Made by a program: the position numbers and the translations under genes
Part shown: positions 12,348 to 23,773 of the stretch, piece after piece
Layout: every line of letters starts with the position of its first letter
Numbering within the stretch: position 1 is the stretch's first letter
Notes under the pieces: generated by a model
The model's input: the letters and a program-made list of their open reading frames with translations, nothing else
Databases searched by the model: none
What the model was told of the DNA's origin: nothing
Origin: Proteles cristata cristata
Taxonomy: Eukaryota; Chordata; Mammalia; Carnivora; Hyaenidae
Assembly (NCBI GenBank): GCA_017311185.1
Contig: JAESUZ010004910.1
Location: forward strand, 124,001-188,000
Length of the DNA: 64,000 nt
Direction: 5' to 3'

Positions 12348-12553
12348 TAAAAAATTTTTTTATGTCTTTGAGAGAGAGATAAAAAAAAAAGTGAGGGGTG
12401 GGGCAGAGAGAGAGGGAGACACAGAATCTGCGGCAGGCTCCAGGCTCTGAGCTGTCAGCACGGAGCCCAACACAGGGCTTGAACCCACAGACTGGGAGAT
12501 CATGACCCAAGCCGAAGTCAGACAGCTAACCGACTGAGCCACCAGGGCATCCC
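12348..12553 (-). mobile_element. Carnivore tRNA-Lys SINE with target duplication
   Basis: Reversed element with gagatcatgacccaagcc and the end agccaccagggcatccc. Perfect 15-bp duplications aagaatcaaaacttt lie at 12333-12347 and 12554-12568. Confidence 0.93.
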
Positions 12554-12939
12554 AAGAATCAAAACTTTCTACTGAAAGAATGAACTATGGCAAAATGAAA
12601 CAAATCAGCTGAACTCATGGAGATTAGAACATGAAAGCCCCATTATCTCTGAAATAATGTATTTGGGTAAAAGAGATTCTACGTTAGAAAATAACTTGAC
12701 AGAGGATTAAATTCAAACTGTGAAAAATAAATGAATTTGAAAATATTATTAGGCTTTATTTATTATTTATACCAGCACCCCACTTATTTAAAGATTATTT
12801 ATCTGGAATCTTCTACTAGACTGATCACCACTTGTAATACAAAGGTAAAGAAAATGCCTCTCAGCAGCTAAAACAGATGTCACAAAGCCTCTGTATTAAA
12901 CTCATGTAGCACCCTACTAATCATATAGAAATCCTTCCA

Positions 12940-13170
12940 GGGCACCTGGGTGGCTCAGTTGGTTGAGCATCCTACTCTTGAATTTTGCCCCACATCATGA
13001 TCTCATGGTTCATGAGTCTGAACCCTGTACCGGGCTTCTCGCTGAGAGAGCAAAGCCTGCTTGAGATTCTGTCGCTTCCTCCCTCTGCTCTTCACCTCCT
13101 CTCTATTGCTCTCTCTCACCTTCAGAATAAGTAAATAAATTTTAAACAAAAAAAAAGAAAAGAAAAGAAA
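12940..13170 (+). mobile_element. Carnivore tRNA-Lys SINE
   Basis: Head gggcacctgggtggctcag, body catgatctcatggttcatg, 3' tail aataagtaaataaatttt followed by an (AAAAG)n stretch. The duplication is weak. Confidence 0.9.
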
Positions 13171-13218
13171 AGCTTCCTGTCTCTCCAGAGCACTCAGTTC
13201 CAACCTATACACACCCAT

Positions 13219-13248
<30 letters not shown>
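13219..13248 (+). repeat. (CA)n microsatellite
   Basis: About 15 CA units, followed by an AT/GT-rich alternating stretch to about 13290. A likely length-polymorphic locus. Confidence 0.95.
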
Positions 13249-13250
<2 letters not shown>

Positions 13251-13299
13251 ATACACACACATATATACATATACTTGTATGTATATATACGTATCTCCG

Positions 13300-15130
13300 A
13301 ATTCTAATAAGCATGATGATCTAGAAGCAGCCATCCCAGAATTTTTAAAGGAAGCTGCTAAAATCAGGTACTTTGACAGTGAACAATAATGATAGTTGAC
13401 AGTCTTGCAACAATCATAGAGAAAGAAAAATGTAAAATGTAGTGGCAAGAGGTTGGAAGGTTTACCAACCTGGGGCCATTTGGTATGGGGAAAGAGTTTT
13501 GTGAGATTCACTATCATCCAAGGAGGTCAGTGTGCTTTATAACTATTCATTTTGTATTTAATTTCTGTAGTGACACCCCTGACCCCCAGAGGTTAATGTT
13601 GAGTCATGCTATAGAGAAAATGGGGGAGAGTGAAAAACATTACAGAAGGATTTCTTTCCGGAATGATTGTATAAAATGCAGAACTTAAATGGCAGTCTTC
13701 ATTAATTCAATCAGCAAATGTGCAGCACTGCTTACCACATTTTCAAGCAAAGAAATAAAAACCCCATCCTCACAAAGCTGACATAGGAATGTTAGCGCAT
13801 AGAGGGTGTTTAAAGCCAGATAACGGGAAGAAATCACTAAGCTTTGGATGTGGGATGTTTGCTTTATGTGGAGTACATATTCTTGGCTGTTGTTGGGCAG
13901 GAAGGCAGTCATTAAGTTGCCTGTATTGGCATCCTAAGGAGAAAGTTTGTATAGAAGGCAAGGCTCTCTTTAGTAGTTAGAACTAAGTAGTAGATAATAT
14001 TACGTGGTTGTATTTCCGCATATGAAACTCTTGTAACTGCTAGAGCCATGGTATCAAGGTTTATTATCAGTATCTTTTTATAAACAACTTGATCTTATTT
14101 CCAGATATTATTTATAGTTTGCCTACAATGAGAGTTACTTATTGGTCACTCTATTTGTGATAGCACCTAATTACTGAGAATGAGGCTTATGAGTCCTTTA
14201 TAAATGTATTATTTCTCTTCTATAAAAAGGAATTTTACATTTCTGTTTATTCTTTACAGAAGAAGTTGGAGACAGCTTTTCCCTGCAATTGAGATGGGGA
14301 AGAGCCTAGTCCACACATGCCACAGAATGACCTGCCTAAGACCCTGCCTCTACTCTTTAGATTTTTCAGGGTTAGGTTTCTTGACATAGCTTGGTATTAT
14401 TACTTAACATTTATTGTTGCTATATGCTTGTATTATTAGTTTTTTAAATCATCTTTATTTCAGTGACTCACTTTTTAGCCTAAATTCATTTAGAAAGGAC
14501 AATTTATATCTCTATTATAAATAGAAAGTTAGGATCAGTTTTCATAAATAGAGAATACCAACAAAATAAATGCTCTCCTGCTTGCCAATACCTTTGAGCC
14601 AAATACCTACTTTGACTTCATTGGCAAAAGACATTAGCAGGAGTTTTAAAAGCATAGTAGCACCAAACTGAGCCACTCTTCTTGATTGTTACTGAAGGAT
14701 GAGAAAAAGAATGTATCTCTCCTCGAGATTCATTACCTAATTCAGTGTAACCACCTAAAATCATTTCGATGGCCACTGATGAAATGCTTGAAAAGTAGGA
14801 AAATTTTTCATAGAAACAATGTCTGCTTAGTTTAGCAAAGAAGGGAACGAGGTTTTCTAGTGTTTTGTGGGTCCATTAATCTCAGCCCACAGCTGAGTTC
14901 AAGAAAGACACCTCATAATTGCCAACTTGATGTCTACAACCACAACCGTATCTCCGCCTTTGCCAGACATCTGCAAAACTGTTTCTTTCGATTACAAAGA
15001 TTCAGATACAGTGAGATGGCAGAACTCCTAGACAATAAAATCATAGCATTGGGACTACTAATGATGAATCACAAACATCTCTTTTGTGCTATACATAAAC
15101 ACATAAGAGTAGCAATACAGCATTTTTACC
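13300..15130. other. No supported gene; unassigned DNA
   Basis: Open frames in 13485-14389 on both strands are short and overlapping. I see no named repeat until the MIR relic near 15140. Confidence 0.5.
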
Positions 15131-15139
15131 GGGGAACTA

Positions 15140-15340
15140 ACTTTGATAAACCTAGGTTCAAATCTAAGCTTGGGAACTCACTAGTTTCAGACCCTGACAA
15201 GGTTATTTCATTTCTCTGGCTCTGGTTTCCTTGTCTGCAATATGGATCTAATAATACCTTTCTCCTGGGAATATTCTCAGGATTAATGAGGTAGCATATA
15301 CAATATGGCCGTCATATAGGAGGGTCTCAGTAATTTGGAG
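15140..15340 (+). repeat. MIR relic
   Basis: taggttcaaatctaagcttg, then gacaaggttatttcatttctctgg, ttccttgtctgcaatatgg and ggattaatgaggtag follow the MIR consensus order. Confidence 0.7.
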
Positions 15341-15344
15341 CTAT

Positions 15345-16880
15345 TTTTGAAGGCAATACATAGATAGGCTACCTAAGACCTTCTGTCATACTGCAGTTGA
15401 GAAATAAAATGCATTTAGAGAATTAGACAAGGTCAAAAAATCATTTGTATGGATACAGATTAGAGAAAAATGTTGAGGAAATTATGCAGGCATTCCAGAT
15501 TTAAAAACCTCTCATTAGAACTAACCAGGGCCAGTTCATATTGGCTGGTTTTTGTCTTGATTCATCTGGAAAATTTTTGAAATTCTTTTTTCTTTTGTAG
15601 CATGGATACAGCTCTGCTGTGGAACAACAGACACACCACTTTGCCCATCCTTATTTCAAGGATATTTCTGCATATTGAAGAATTATTTTTAGATTCAAGG
15701 TTTTTACTTGATGCCAAAACGTTTCTTCTGATTATGTCAATATACCAAGACTTTTGATTGAGTCAGGCTACCTGAAAGATTAATGAATCATACGCCATGT
15801 ACCCTTTGGAAACAGTTACATATTCAGACCTCAGCTAAACGTTGCCCAGACCATCATAGTCAATAGAAAAAATACACTTGGATCTCACCCAACAGTGCTT
15901 TGTGTGATACTCAAAATATCTCCGTTAGCTATATTGGTACATTATTATGATATACCCAGGGTCATTTTCCCTTATACACTGTTCTATTCTTTATTTCATA
16001 AAGAAGCTTTATTTCCTGAAATAGAATTAAAATTCATAGCTTCCTTTACTGACAGTCTTCTTTAGAAGAACTCTGGTAAGCTTCACCACATACAAGTAGT
16101 GGCAAAATAAAGTTAACTTGGAAAATAAAACTGTCAACCAATTATTAATTTTATTGCCTACAAATTTTCCTTAAGCACAATTAATAACTCTGCTTGAGTC
16201 AATGCCAATCAGATTCAAAACTGGGTTTATATATACACATTGCGTTGAAAACTAAAAGAAAACAAGTATTCAGCCAGCTTTTTAAAAGAGCTGTTTCTGC
16301 TGTGTTTTGAGATTCAGAAACAATGTCTTTGAGGACCTATTTTGCATCACACCTTATGGGCCTATTTTTCTGTATTCGTCCTTCCTTAGCTGAAATAAAC
16401 AGGTTTTTTTTTTTTTTCACCTTATACCTGTTGAGGTCATGTTTGTTCACTGGAACGTGAACTTAGCTACTTGGAGTTTCTGTGACAGGATTTTTCAGAA
16501 GATGTCAATTTCCTTACTTTTTTTTTTTTTCATTTATTCATTCATTCAAGTAGACATTTATTAAGAACCAGGTAGGGGTAAGTACTAATTTAGATTATCG
16601 GAGGTAATATGTGGATGGTAGGTAGTACACAGAGGTGCATAAGACTAAGTCCCTACCTTCCAGGGGTTTACAATCTAAAATTATATAGAATTCATATAAG
16701 CAATTAAATATATGCCAGAGAGGTAAGTGATAGATGCATTAGAGTGCTGCAGGGAAGAGTAGAAGGATCAGAGAGGAAAAAGGTCAGATTTTAGAGAATG
16801 GACAGAATATCAGTAAGTGGAAATGGCATAGAAGGAGGGCATCCCAGCAGGACAAAGTTTTCTTAATACAAACTTACTCA
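15345..16880. other. No supported gene; unassigned DNA
   Basis: AT-rich, with poly-T runs at about 16403-16418 and 16520-16531. A segment near 16535-16680 (ttcattcattcaag ... taagactaagtccctacct) looks like an ancient mammalian repeat, family not determined. Confidence 0.5.
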
Positions 16881-16889
16881 ATTTAATCT

Positions 16890-17130
16890 GATTCAACATT
16901 ACTGACTGAGCAACTGCTAGAGATAAGATATCTGGGATTCAGAGAGATAAAAATATAAATATGAGGTGGGTGGGGGAATGGACAAAATAGATAAAAACGA
17001 TTAAGAGTACACTTGTGATGAGCCCTGAGTAATGTATAGAATTGTCAAATCATATTGTGCCCCTGAAACTAACATAACACTGTATGTCAACTATACTTTA
17101 ATAAAAAATAAAAGTTAAGAAAAATTTAAA
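16890..17130 (+). mobile_element. Carnivore/ancient LINE-1 3'UTR fragment
   Basis: cacttgtgatgagccctgag followed by ccctgaaactaacataacactgtatg and ctatactttaataaaaaat is the 3' end of an older L1 group. Non-coding. Confidence 0.65.
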
Positions 17131-17414
17131 AGAACTTAATGTGAAGCAGTTCTAAGTTGCTATTTCTCTGTGATCTCTTCCAGAAAAAAATATGAATATG
17201 AAATAATACCTGCCCATAAGAATGACCAACCCAGGAGGTTCAGATATCTAAATAACAGAAGTCCCAGGAAAAGAGAACAAATAATATTAATGGCAAGGGA
17301 ATGAGTTTCCAGTCTGTCCTCCAGACAGTTTCCAGATTGAAAGACACAGTAAATATCCAGCACAATGGGTGAAAATAGACCTGCACTGAGGTGCATCACT
17401 TTGAAATTTTAGAA

Positions 17415-17430
17415 CACTGGGGATAATTTT
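17415..17430 (+). repeat. Target-site duplication, left copy, of the 4.4-kb L1
   Basis: cactggggataatttt, identical to 21856-21871. Confidence 0.93.
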
Positions 17431-17636
17431 TATTTTTTTACAAATAGTTTATTGTCAAATTAGTTTCCACATAACACCCAGTGCTCATACCCATGAGTGC
17501 CCTCCTCCATGCCCATCCACCCTCCCCCCTACATCCATCAGTCCTCAGTTTTTGTCAGCATTCAAGAGTCTCTCATGGTTTGCCTCTCTCCCTTTCCCCC
17601 ACCATTTCGACCCTTCTTTTCCCCCTTGGTCCTCAG

Positions 17637-20600
17637 TTAAGTTCCTCCTAATCCTCCTATACGTGCACACATATGATATTTGTCCTTCTCTGCCTGACTT
17701 ATTTCGCTCAGCATAACACCCTCAAGGTCCATCCATGTTGCTACACATGGCCAGATTTCATTGTTTCTCATTGCCATGTAGTATTCCATGGTATAGATAA
17801 ACCACATCTTCTTGATCCATTTGTCCATTGATGGACACTTAGGCTCTTTCCATGTTTTAGCTATTGTGGAGAGTGCTGCTATGAACATTGGGGTACCTGT
17901 GCTCCTATGCCTCAGCATTTCTGTATCCCTTGGGTAAATTCCTAGCAGTGCTATTGCTGGGTCCTAGGGGAGTTCTATTCTTAGGTTCCTGAGGAACCTC
18001 CACACTGTCTTCCAGAGGGGCTGTACCAGTTTACATTCCGACCCACAGTGTAGGAGGGTGCCCGTTTCTCCACATCCTCGCCAGCATCTAGAGTTCTCTG
18101 ATTGGCTCATTTTAGCCACTCTGACTGGCGTGAGGTGGTATCTCAGTGTGGTTTTGATTTGTATTTCCCTGATGAGGAGGGATGCTAAGCATCGTTTCAT
18201 GTGTCTGTTGGCCATCTGGATGTCCTCTTTGGAGAAGTGTCTGTTCATATCTTCTGCCCATTTCTTCACTGGGTTGTTTGTTTTTTGGGTGTGAAGTTTG
18301 GTGAGTTCCTTATAGATTCTGGATATTAACCCTTTATCTGATATGTCATTTGCAACTATCTTTTCCCATTCCGTTGGTTGCCTTTTAGTTTTGTGGGCTG
18401 TTTCCTTTGCTGTGCAGAAGTTTTAATCTTGAGGAGGTCCCAATCATTTATTTTTGTTCTTGATTCCCTTGCTTTTGGGGATGTGTCACGTAAGAAGTTG
18501 CTGCGGTGGAGGTCAAGGAGGTTGTTTCCTGCTTTCTCCTCTAGGGTGTTGATGGTTTCCTGTCTCACATTCAGGTCCTTTATCCATTTTGAGTTTATTT
18601 TTGTGCATGGTGTGAGAAATTGATCTAGTTTCATTCTTCTGCATGTTGCTGTCCAGTTCTCCCAACACCATCTGTTAAAGAGGCTGTCTTTTTCCATTGG
18701 ATATTCTTTCCTGCTTTGTCAAAGATTAGTTGGCTGTATACTTTGTGGGTCCACTTCTGAGTTCTCAATTCTGTTCCATTGGTCTATGTGTCTGTTTTTG
18801 TGCCAATACCATACTGTCTTGATGATGACAGCTTTGTAGTAGAGGCTAAAGTCTGGGATGGTGATCCCTCCCGTTTTGGTTTTATTTTTCAGGATTACTT
18901 TGGCTATTCGGGGTCTTTTGTGGTTCCATACAAATTTTTGGATAGTTTGTTCTAGTTTTGAGAAGTATGCTGGTGCAATTTTGATTGGAATTGCATTGAA
19001 TGTGTAGAGTGCTTTGGGTAGTAATGACATCTTAACTATATTTATTCTTCCTATCCATGAGCATGGAATGCTTTTCCATTTCTTTGTGTCTTCTTCAATT
19101 TCCTTCATAAGTTTTCTATAGTTTTCATCATACAGATCTCTTGCATCCTTGGTTAGGTTTATTTCGAGGTATTTTACAGTTTTTTGTGCAATTGTGAATG
19201 GGATCAGTTTCTAGATTTCTCTTTCTGTTGCTTCATTGTTGGTGTATAAAAATGCAACCGATTTCTGTACATTGATTTTGTACCCTGCAACTTGGCTGAA
19301 TTCTTGGATCAGTTCTAGTAGGCTTCTGGTAGAGTCTGTCGGGTTTTCAATGTAGAGTATCATGTCATCTGCGAAGAGGGAATGTTTGACTTCCTCTTTG
19401 CCAGTTCTGATGCCTTTGATTTCCTTTTGGTGTCTGATGGCTGATGCTAGGACTTCCAGCACTATGTTAAACAGCAGTGGTGAGAGTGGACATCCCTGTC
19501 ATGTTCCTGATCTCAGGGGGAAAGCTCTCAGTTTTTCCCCTTTGAGGATGATGTTAGCTGAAGGCTTCTCATAGATGGCTTTGATGATGTTTAAGTAGGT
19601 TCCTTCTATCCCGACTTTCTCTTGAGTCTTTATTAAGAAGCGATGCTGTATTTTGTCAAATGCTTTTTCTGCATCTATTGACAGGATCATATGGTTTTTA
19701 TCTTTTCTTTTATTGATGTGATGTATCACATTGATTTGCGAATGTTGAACCAGCCCTGTAATCCAGGAATGAATCCCACTTGATCTTGGTGGATGATTCT
19801 TTTTATGTGCTGCTGGATTCGATTTGCAAGTATCTTGTTGAGGATTTTTGCATCCATATTCATCAAGGATATTGGCCTGTAGTTCTCTTTTTTTGCTGTA
19901 TCTCTGGCTTGGGAATCAGAGTGATGCTGGCTTCGTAAAATGAGTCTGGGAGTTGTCCTTAGATTCCTATTTTTTGGAATAGCTTGAGGAGAATTGGTAT
20001 TAATTCTGTTTTAAACATCTGGTAGAATTCTCCAGGGGAGCCATCAGGTCCAGGGCTCTTATTTGTTGGGAGATTTTTGATAACTGATTCGATTTCTTCA
20101 CTCGTTATGGGTCTGTTCAGATTTTCTATTTCCTCCCGTGAGAATTTTGGTAGTGAGTCTGTGTTTAGGAATTTGTCCATTTCTTCTAAGTTGTCTAATT
20201 TGTTGGCATATAATTTTTCATAGAATTCCCTGATAATTGCTTGTATTTCTGAGGGGTTGGTTGTAATAACTCCATTTTCATTCATAATTTTGTCTATATG
20301 GGTGCTCTCTCTTTTCTTTTTGATAAGTCTGGTTAGAGGTTTGTCCATTTTGTTTACTTTTTCAAAAAACCAACTCTTGGTTTCATTGATCTGTTCAATT
20401 GTTTCTTTGGTCTATTTCTCTTCTTCTACTGGGTTTAGGGCATTCTTGTTGCTCTGCCTCTAGTTCCTTTAGGTGAGCTGGTAGATTTTGGACTTGTGCT
20501 TTTTCTAATCTCTTGAAATAGGCCTGGAGAGCAATGTACTTTTCTCTTAGCACTGCCTTTGCCGCATCCCATAGATTTTGAATTGTTGTGTTTTCATTTT

Positions 20601-21460
20601 CATTTGTTTCCATATATGTTTTAATTTCATCTTTAATTGCCTGATTGGCCCATTCATTCTTTAGAAGGTTGTTCTTTAACCTCCATGTTTTTGGAAGTTT
20701 TCCAGACTTCTTCCTGTAATGGATTTCAAGTTTCAAAGCATTGTGATCTGACAGTGTGCATAGTATGATCTCCATTCTTTTATATTTATTGAGGGCTGCT
20801 TTATGTCCCAGTATGTGATCTATCTTGGAGAATGTGCCATGCGCAGTTGAGAAGAAAGTGAATTCCCTGGCCTCAGGATGTTAAGTTCTAAATATATCCG
20901 TCAGATCCATCTGGTCCAATGTGTCTTTCAAGTCCATTATTTCTTTAGTGATTTTCTGTCTGGTTGACCTATCCATTACTGTCAGTGGAGTATTAAAGTC
21001 CCCTGCTATTAGCACATTCTTATCTATAAGCTTGTTTCTGTTTGTGATTAATTGTTTTAGATATGTAGGTGCTCCCATATTCGGTGCATCGACATTTATG
21101 ATAGTTAGTTCTTCCTGATGGATGGACCCTGTAATTATTATGTAGTGCCCTTCTTCATCTCTTGTGATTGTCTTTAATTTAAAGTCCAGTTTGTCTGATA
21201 TAAGTATCGCTACTCCAGCTTTCTTTTGATTTCCTGTAGCATAATATATATTTCTCCATCCCTTACTTTTAATCTGAAGGTAACTTCCAGTCTAAAATGA
21301 GTTTCTTGTAGACAGCACATAGATGGATTTTGTTTTTTTTATCCATTCTGCTACCCTATGTCTTTTGATTGGAGCATTCAGGCCATTTACATTCAGTGTT
21401 ATTATTGAAATATGTGGGTTTAGAGTCTTTGCATCTTTTGTAGGGTTCATGTTTGTGGTG
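17637..21460 (-). pseudogene. L1 ORF2 remnant (endonuclease-reverse transcriptase)
   Basis: ORF2 encodes the endonuclease that nicks target DNA and the reverse transcriptase that copies L1 RNA there. Readable on the minus strand, in order: endonuclease with AGDFNTPLTVMDR (21078-20881) and [14 protein letters not shown] with [13 protein letters not shown] (about 20000), motif [13 protein letters not shown] (about 19670) and the active-site FADD at 19364-19375; then the C-terminal segment ending GLGGT at 17637. The length fits a full ORF2 of about 1270 codons. The frame changes at least three times (near 20350-20390, 19730-19960 and 18270-18355) and a TAG interrupts it near 17963, so it is dead. 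Confidence 0.92.
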
Positions 21461-21496
21461 GTGTCTCTGGGATCTTTGTTCCTTGCAACCTTTCCT

Positions 21497-21855
21497 TCAG
21501 AGCATCCCCCTCAGGGTTTCTTGTAGGGCTGGCTTCGTGGTGACAAATTCTTTCAATTTCTGTTTATTTGGAAAGGTTTTTATCTCTCCTTTTATTTTGA
21601 ATGACAGGCTTGCTGGATAGAGGATTCTTGGCTGCATATTTTTTCTGTTCATCACATTGAAGATCTCCTGCCATTCCTTTCTGGCCTGCCAAGTTTCAGT
21701 AGATAGGTCTGTTACCACTCTGATAGGTTTCCCTTTGCATGTGAGGGCCCTTTTCTCCTTAGCTGCTTTCAAAATTCTCTCTTTGTCCTTGTATTTTGCC
21801 ATTTTTACTATGATATGCCATGCAGAAGATCGTTTCAAATTACATTGAGGGGAGT
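21497..21855 (-). pseudogene. L1 ORF1 C-terminal remnant
   Basis: An open stretch encodes the end of the L1 RNA-binding protein: AWHIIVKMAKYKDKERIL, then CKGKPIRVVTDLSTETWQ, then FVTTKPALQETL, ending at the natural stop at 21497-21499. These match the conserved RRM/C-terminal domain of ORF1p, which coats L1 RNA. The open frame continues by chance into the host flank beyond 21855; those added residues are not L1. The N-terminal half, including the trimerising coiled coil, was lost at insertion. Confidence 0.9.
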
Positions 21856-21871
21856 CACTGGGGATAATTTT
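21856..21871 (+). repeat. Target-site duplication, right copy, of the 4.4-kb L1
   Basis: cactggggataatttt, identical to 17415-17430. Confidence 0.93.
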
Positions 21872-23247
21872 AAAAAGGAAATTTAAAGCTTCCAGAAGGA
21901 AAATAAAGAAAACAGGAATCATGATAACTTTGAACTTCTCAGCAAGACTTCTGGCAGCTAACCGGAAGACATTGGAGAAGTTTGCAATATGCCAAGACAA
22001 ATTATTTTTCCAAAAGTTAATTATATATGGAACTAAATTCCCAGTCAAATATGGTAGATTTAAGGAATTTTCAGAAATGTGCCCTTCTTAAGGACTCTAT
22101 TTTAAAAAGTGCTCTATAAAAACATGAGAAAAAAATCAAGATATTAGAAGATTCAGGATTCAGAAAATTGGTTCCAGCTCAGGAGGGGTAGTAGAGAGAA
22201 TCTATGATGATGATGAAGGTACCCAAAGGTGCTCTACGCATGAACAACAAAATCCTGTCCAGACAGGTGAGGCTAGAAGTCTCTTGGAGAATGTCCCCAG
22301 GAAGATAAGATTGATGGATTCAATGGAGTATTTGAAAATAAGAGGAGAATTTAGAGACGAAATGGTAATAAATATATAGAAAACAAAGCAAAGAACCCAA
22401 ATGACAAAGTATATAGGAAGGAAAAGATGATCATAGTGAATAATATGCCTCAGGGGTGAATTAGGTTAGTCTAATCATGCAAACTAATTATGAATATACA
22501 TTACATAGAATTGTGACATAATTGTATGAAGAGATGGAAGTTACTGTGTATGGCTAGAGTGTAATAGTGGTTAGAGAGCTAGATGTTTTTAGGCTACATA
22601 ATGTTTAAAACTGGAAAACATAAAAAAAAAGAAAATATTATTTAGAGATATGGAAACAAAATGAAGGTAAAATACTAAAAGCTAAGAAAGTAGAAAGGGT
22701 TGTCCTGGAGGACATGGAAATGGTATAGATTGAGGAGGGCAAAGGACTGTTGCTTTTCATGATAAGTGAAGCAGAAATAATTGATCTAACTATGTATATA
22801 ACTTGATACAAATAAGACATCAGATATTTTTAAAGGTACTGTTTTTCTTCACAATTTATCTAAAGAGTCTAGGTTTGGGGAATAGTTGCATTTTTAAGCA
22901 GCATATGATTCAAGTAAGTAACAAATAGAAAGCCTTTAAAAGTCTTTCCTGGTCTACCTTTTCTGATCAGTGATATGATCTTTGTGTCCCTGTGCCAGAG
23001 TCCTCCTTCATGTGAATATAATAACTGGGGCAAGCTTCAGATATTGAGAGTTTCTGTGTTGATCCTGCTGGGTGGGACCAAATCCATCAAGAACTTCAAG
23101 AGTTTGAGCACTGACAGAAACACGTCCAAACATTCATAGATTGTTCTGATCTGAAAAGGCATCAAGCAGCAGAAGAATATGTGGTTCCAATAATTCATGT
23201 AAAGATGTAACAGTCAATACAGGACAGGGAAAAAGTTTCCATACCAG

Positions 23248-23315
23248 CTATCATAGTGCTTGGCACTTGATTAAAGCATAATAAGCATACATTGAATAAT
23301 GAATGAATGAGTAAA
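23248..23315 (+). repeat. MIR/L2-like 3' tail
   Basis: tagtgcttggcacttgatta followed by cattgaataatgaatgaatg has the shape of an ancient SINE tail (tgcctggcacatag ... aatgaatgaatg). Confidence 0.45.
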
Positions 23316-23574
23316 ATATAGCCAATTGCTTTATGGACAGGTGGCAGGATGATCTGCATGGGCCAGAGTAAAATATCTAGTTACTTACTTTCACTTTTCC
23401 TTTAAATCCAGTAAAGCTAGGAATTAAAGTCAAAAGCCCAAGGGAAATAATTAGAAACATTTTGTGCCCAAATTTCCTGTTCCATTCGGAATTAAACTGA
23501 AGCCTTTAAGATTTATAGCCCACATACCAGTTAATGTATTTTCTGTAACACACCTAGTGTGGCAGTAAGTAGAG

Positions 23575-23773
23575 CAGTTTTCAAAACGACTTTCTCTATA
23601 AATGCATTCTGATTGCATGAAAATATTCGAGATAGATGTTCTGAGCTGATTCTTTGTCCCTCATCTCTACATAGTCAGAAGTGTCCTAGTTCTTATTTAA
23701 TCTTTTTTTTTTTAAATATGAGGGTTCCATCTAAAATAACATCTTTATCACTTAAAATGTTTGAAAACCACTG
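23575..23773. mobile_element. Possible short hAT-type DNA transposon relic
   Basis: The left edge cagttttcaaaac and the right edge gtttgaaaaccactg read as diverged inverted ends of the cagtggtt(c/t)tcaaac type used by mammalian hAT elements, about 200 bp apart. The interior is not recognised. Confidence 0.35.

Larger units (their letters stand above)
17431..21855 (-). mobile_element. Young felid LINE-1, 4.4 kb, 5'-truncated inside ORF1
   Basis: On the minus strand the element runs from the ORF1 C-terminal domain through all of ORF2, the 3'UTR and a poly(A) tail (the T run after 17431). Perfect 16-bp duplications at 17415-17430 and 21856-21871 mark its ends. It lacks the 5'UTR promoter and the ORF1 N-terminal coiled coil, and ORF2 has frameshifts and stops, so it cannot move by itself. 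It is the longest young L1 in the window. Confidence 0.95.

Noticed and set aside
14860..15294. 144-residue plus-strand open frame
   Set aside because: Its 3' half overlaps a MIR relic, the 5' part has no resemblance, and there is no gene context.
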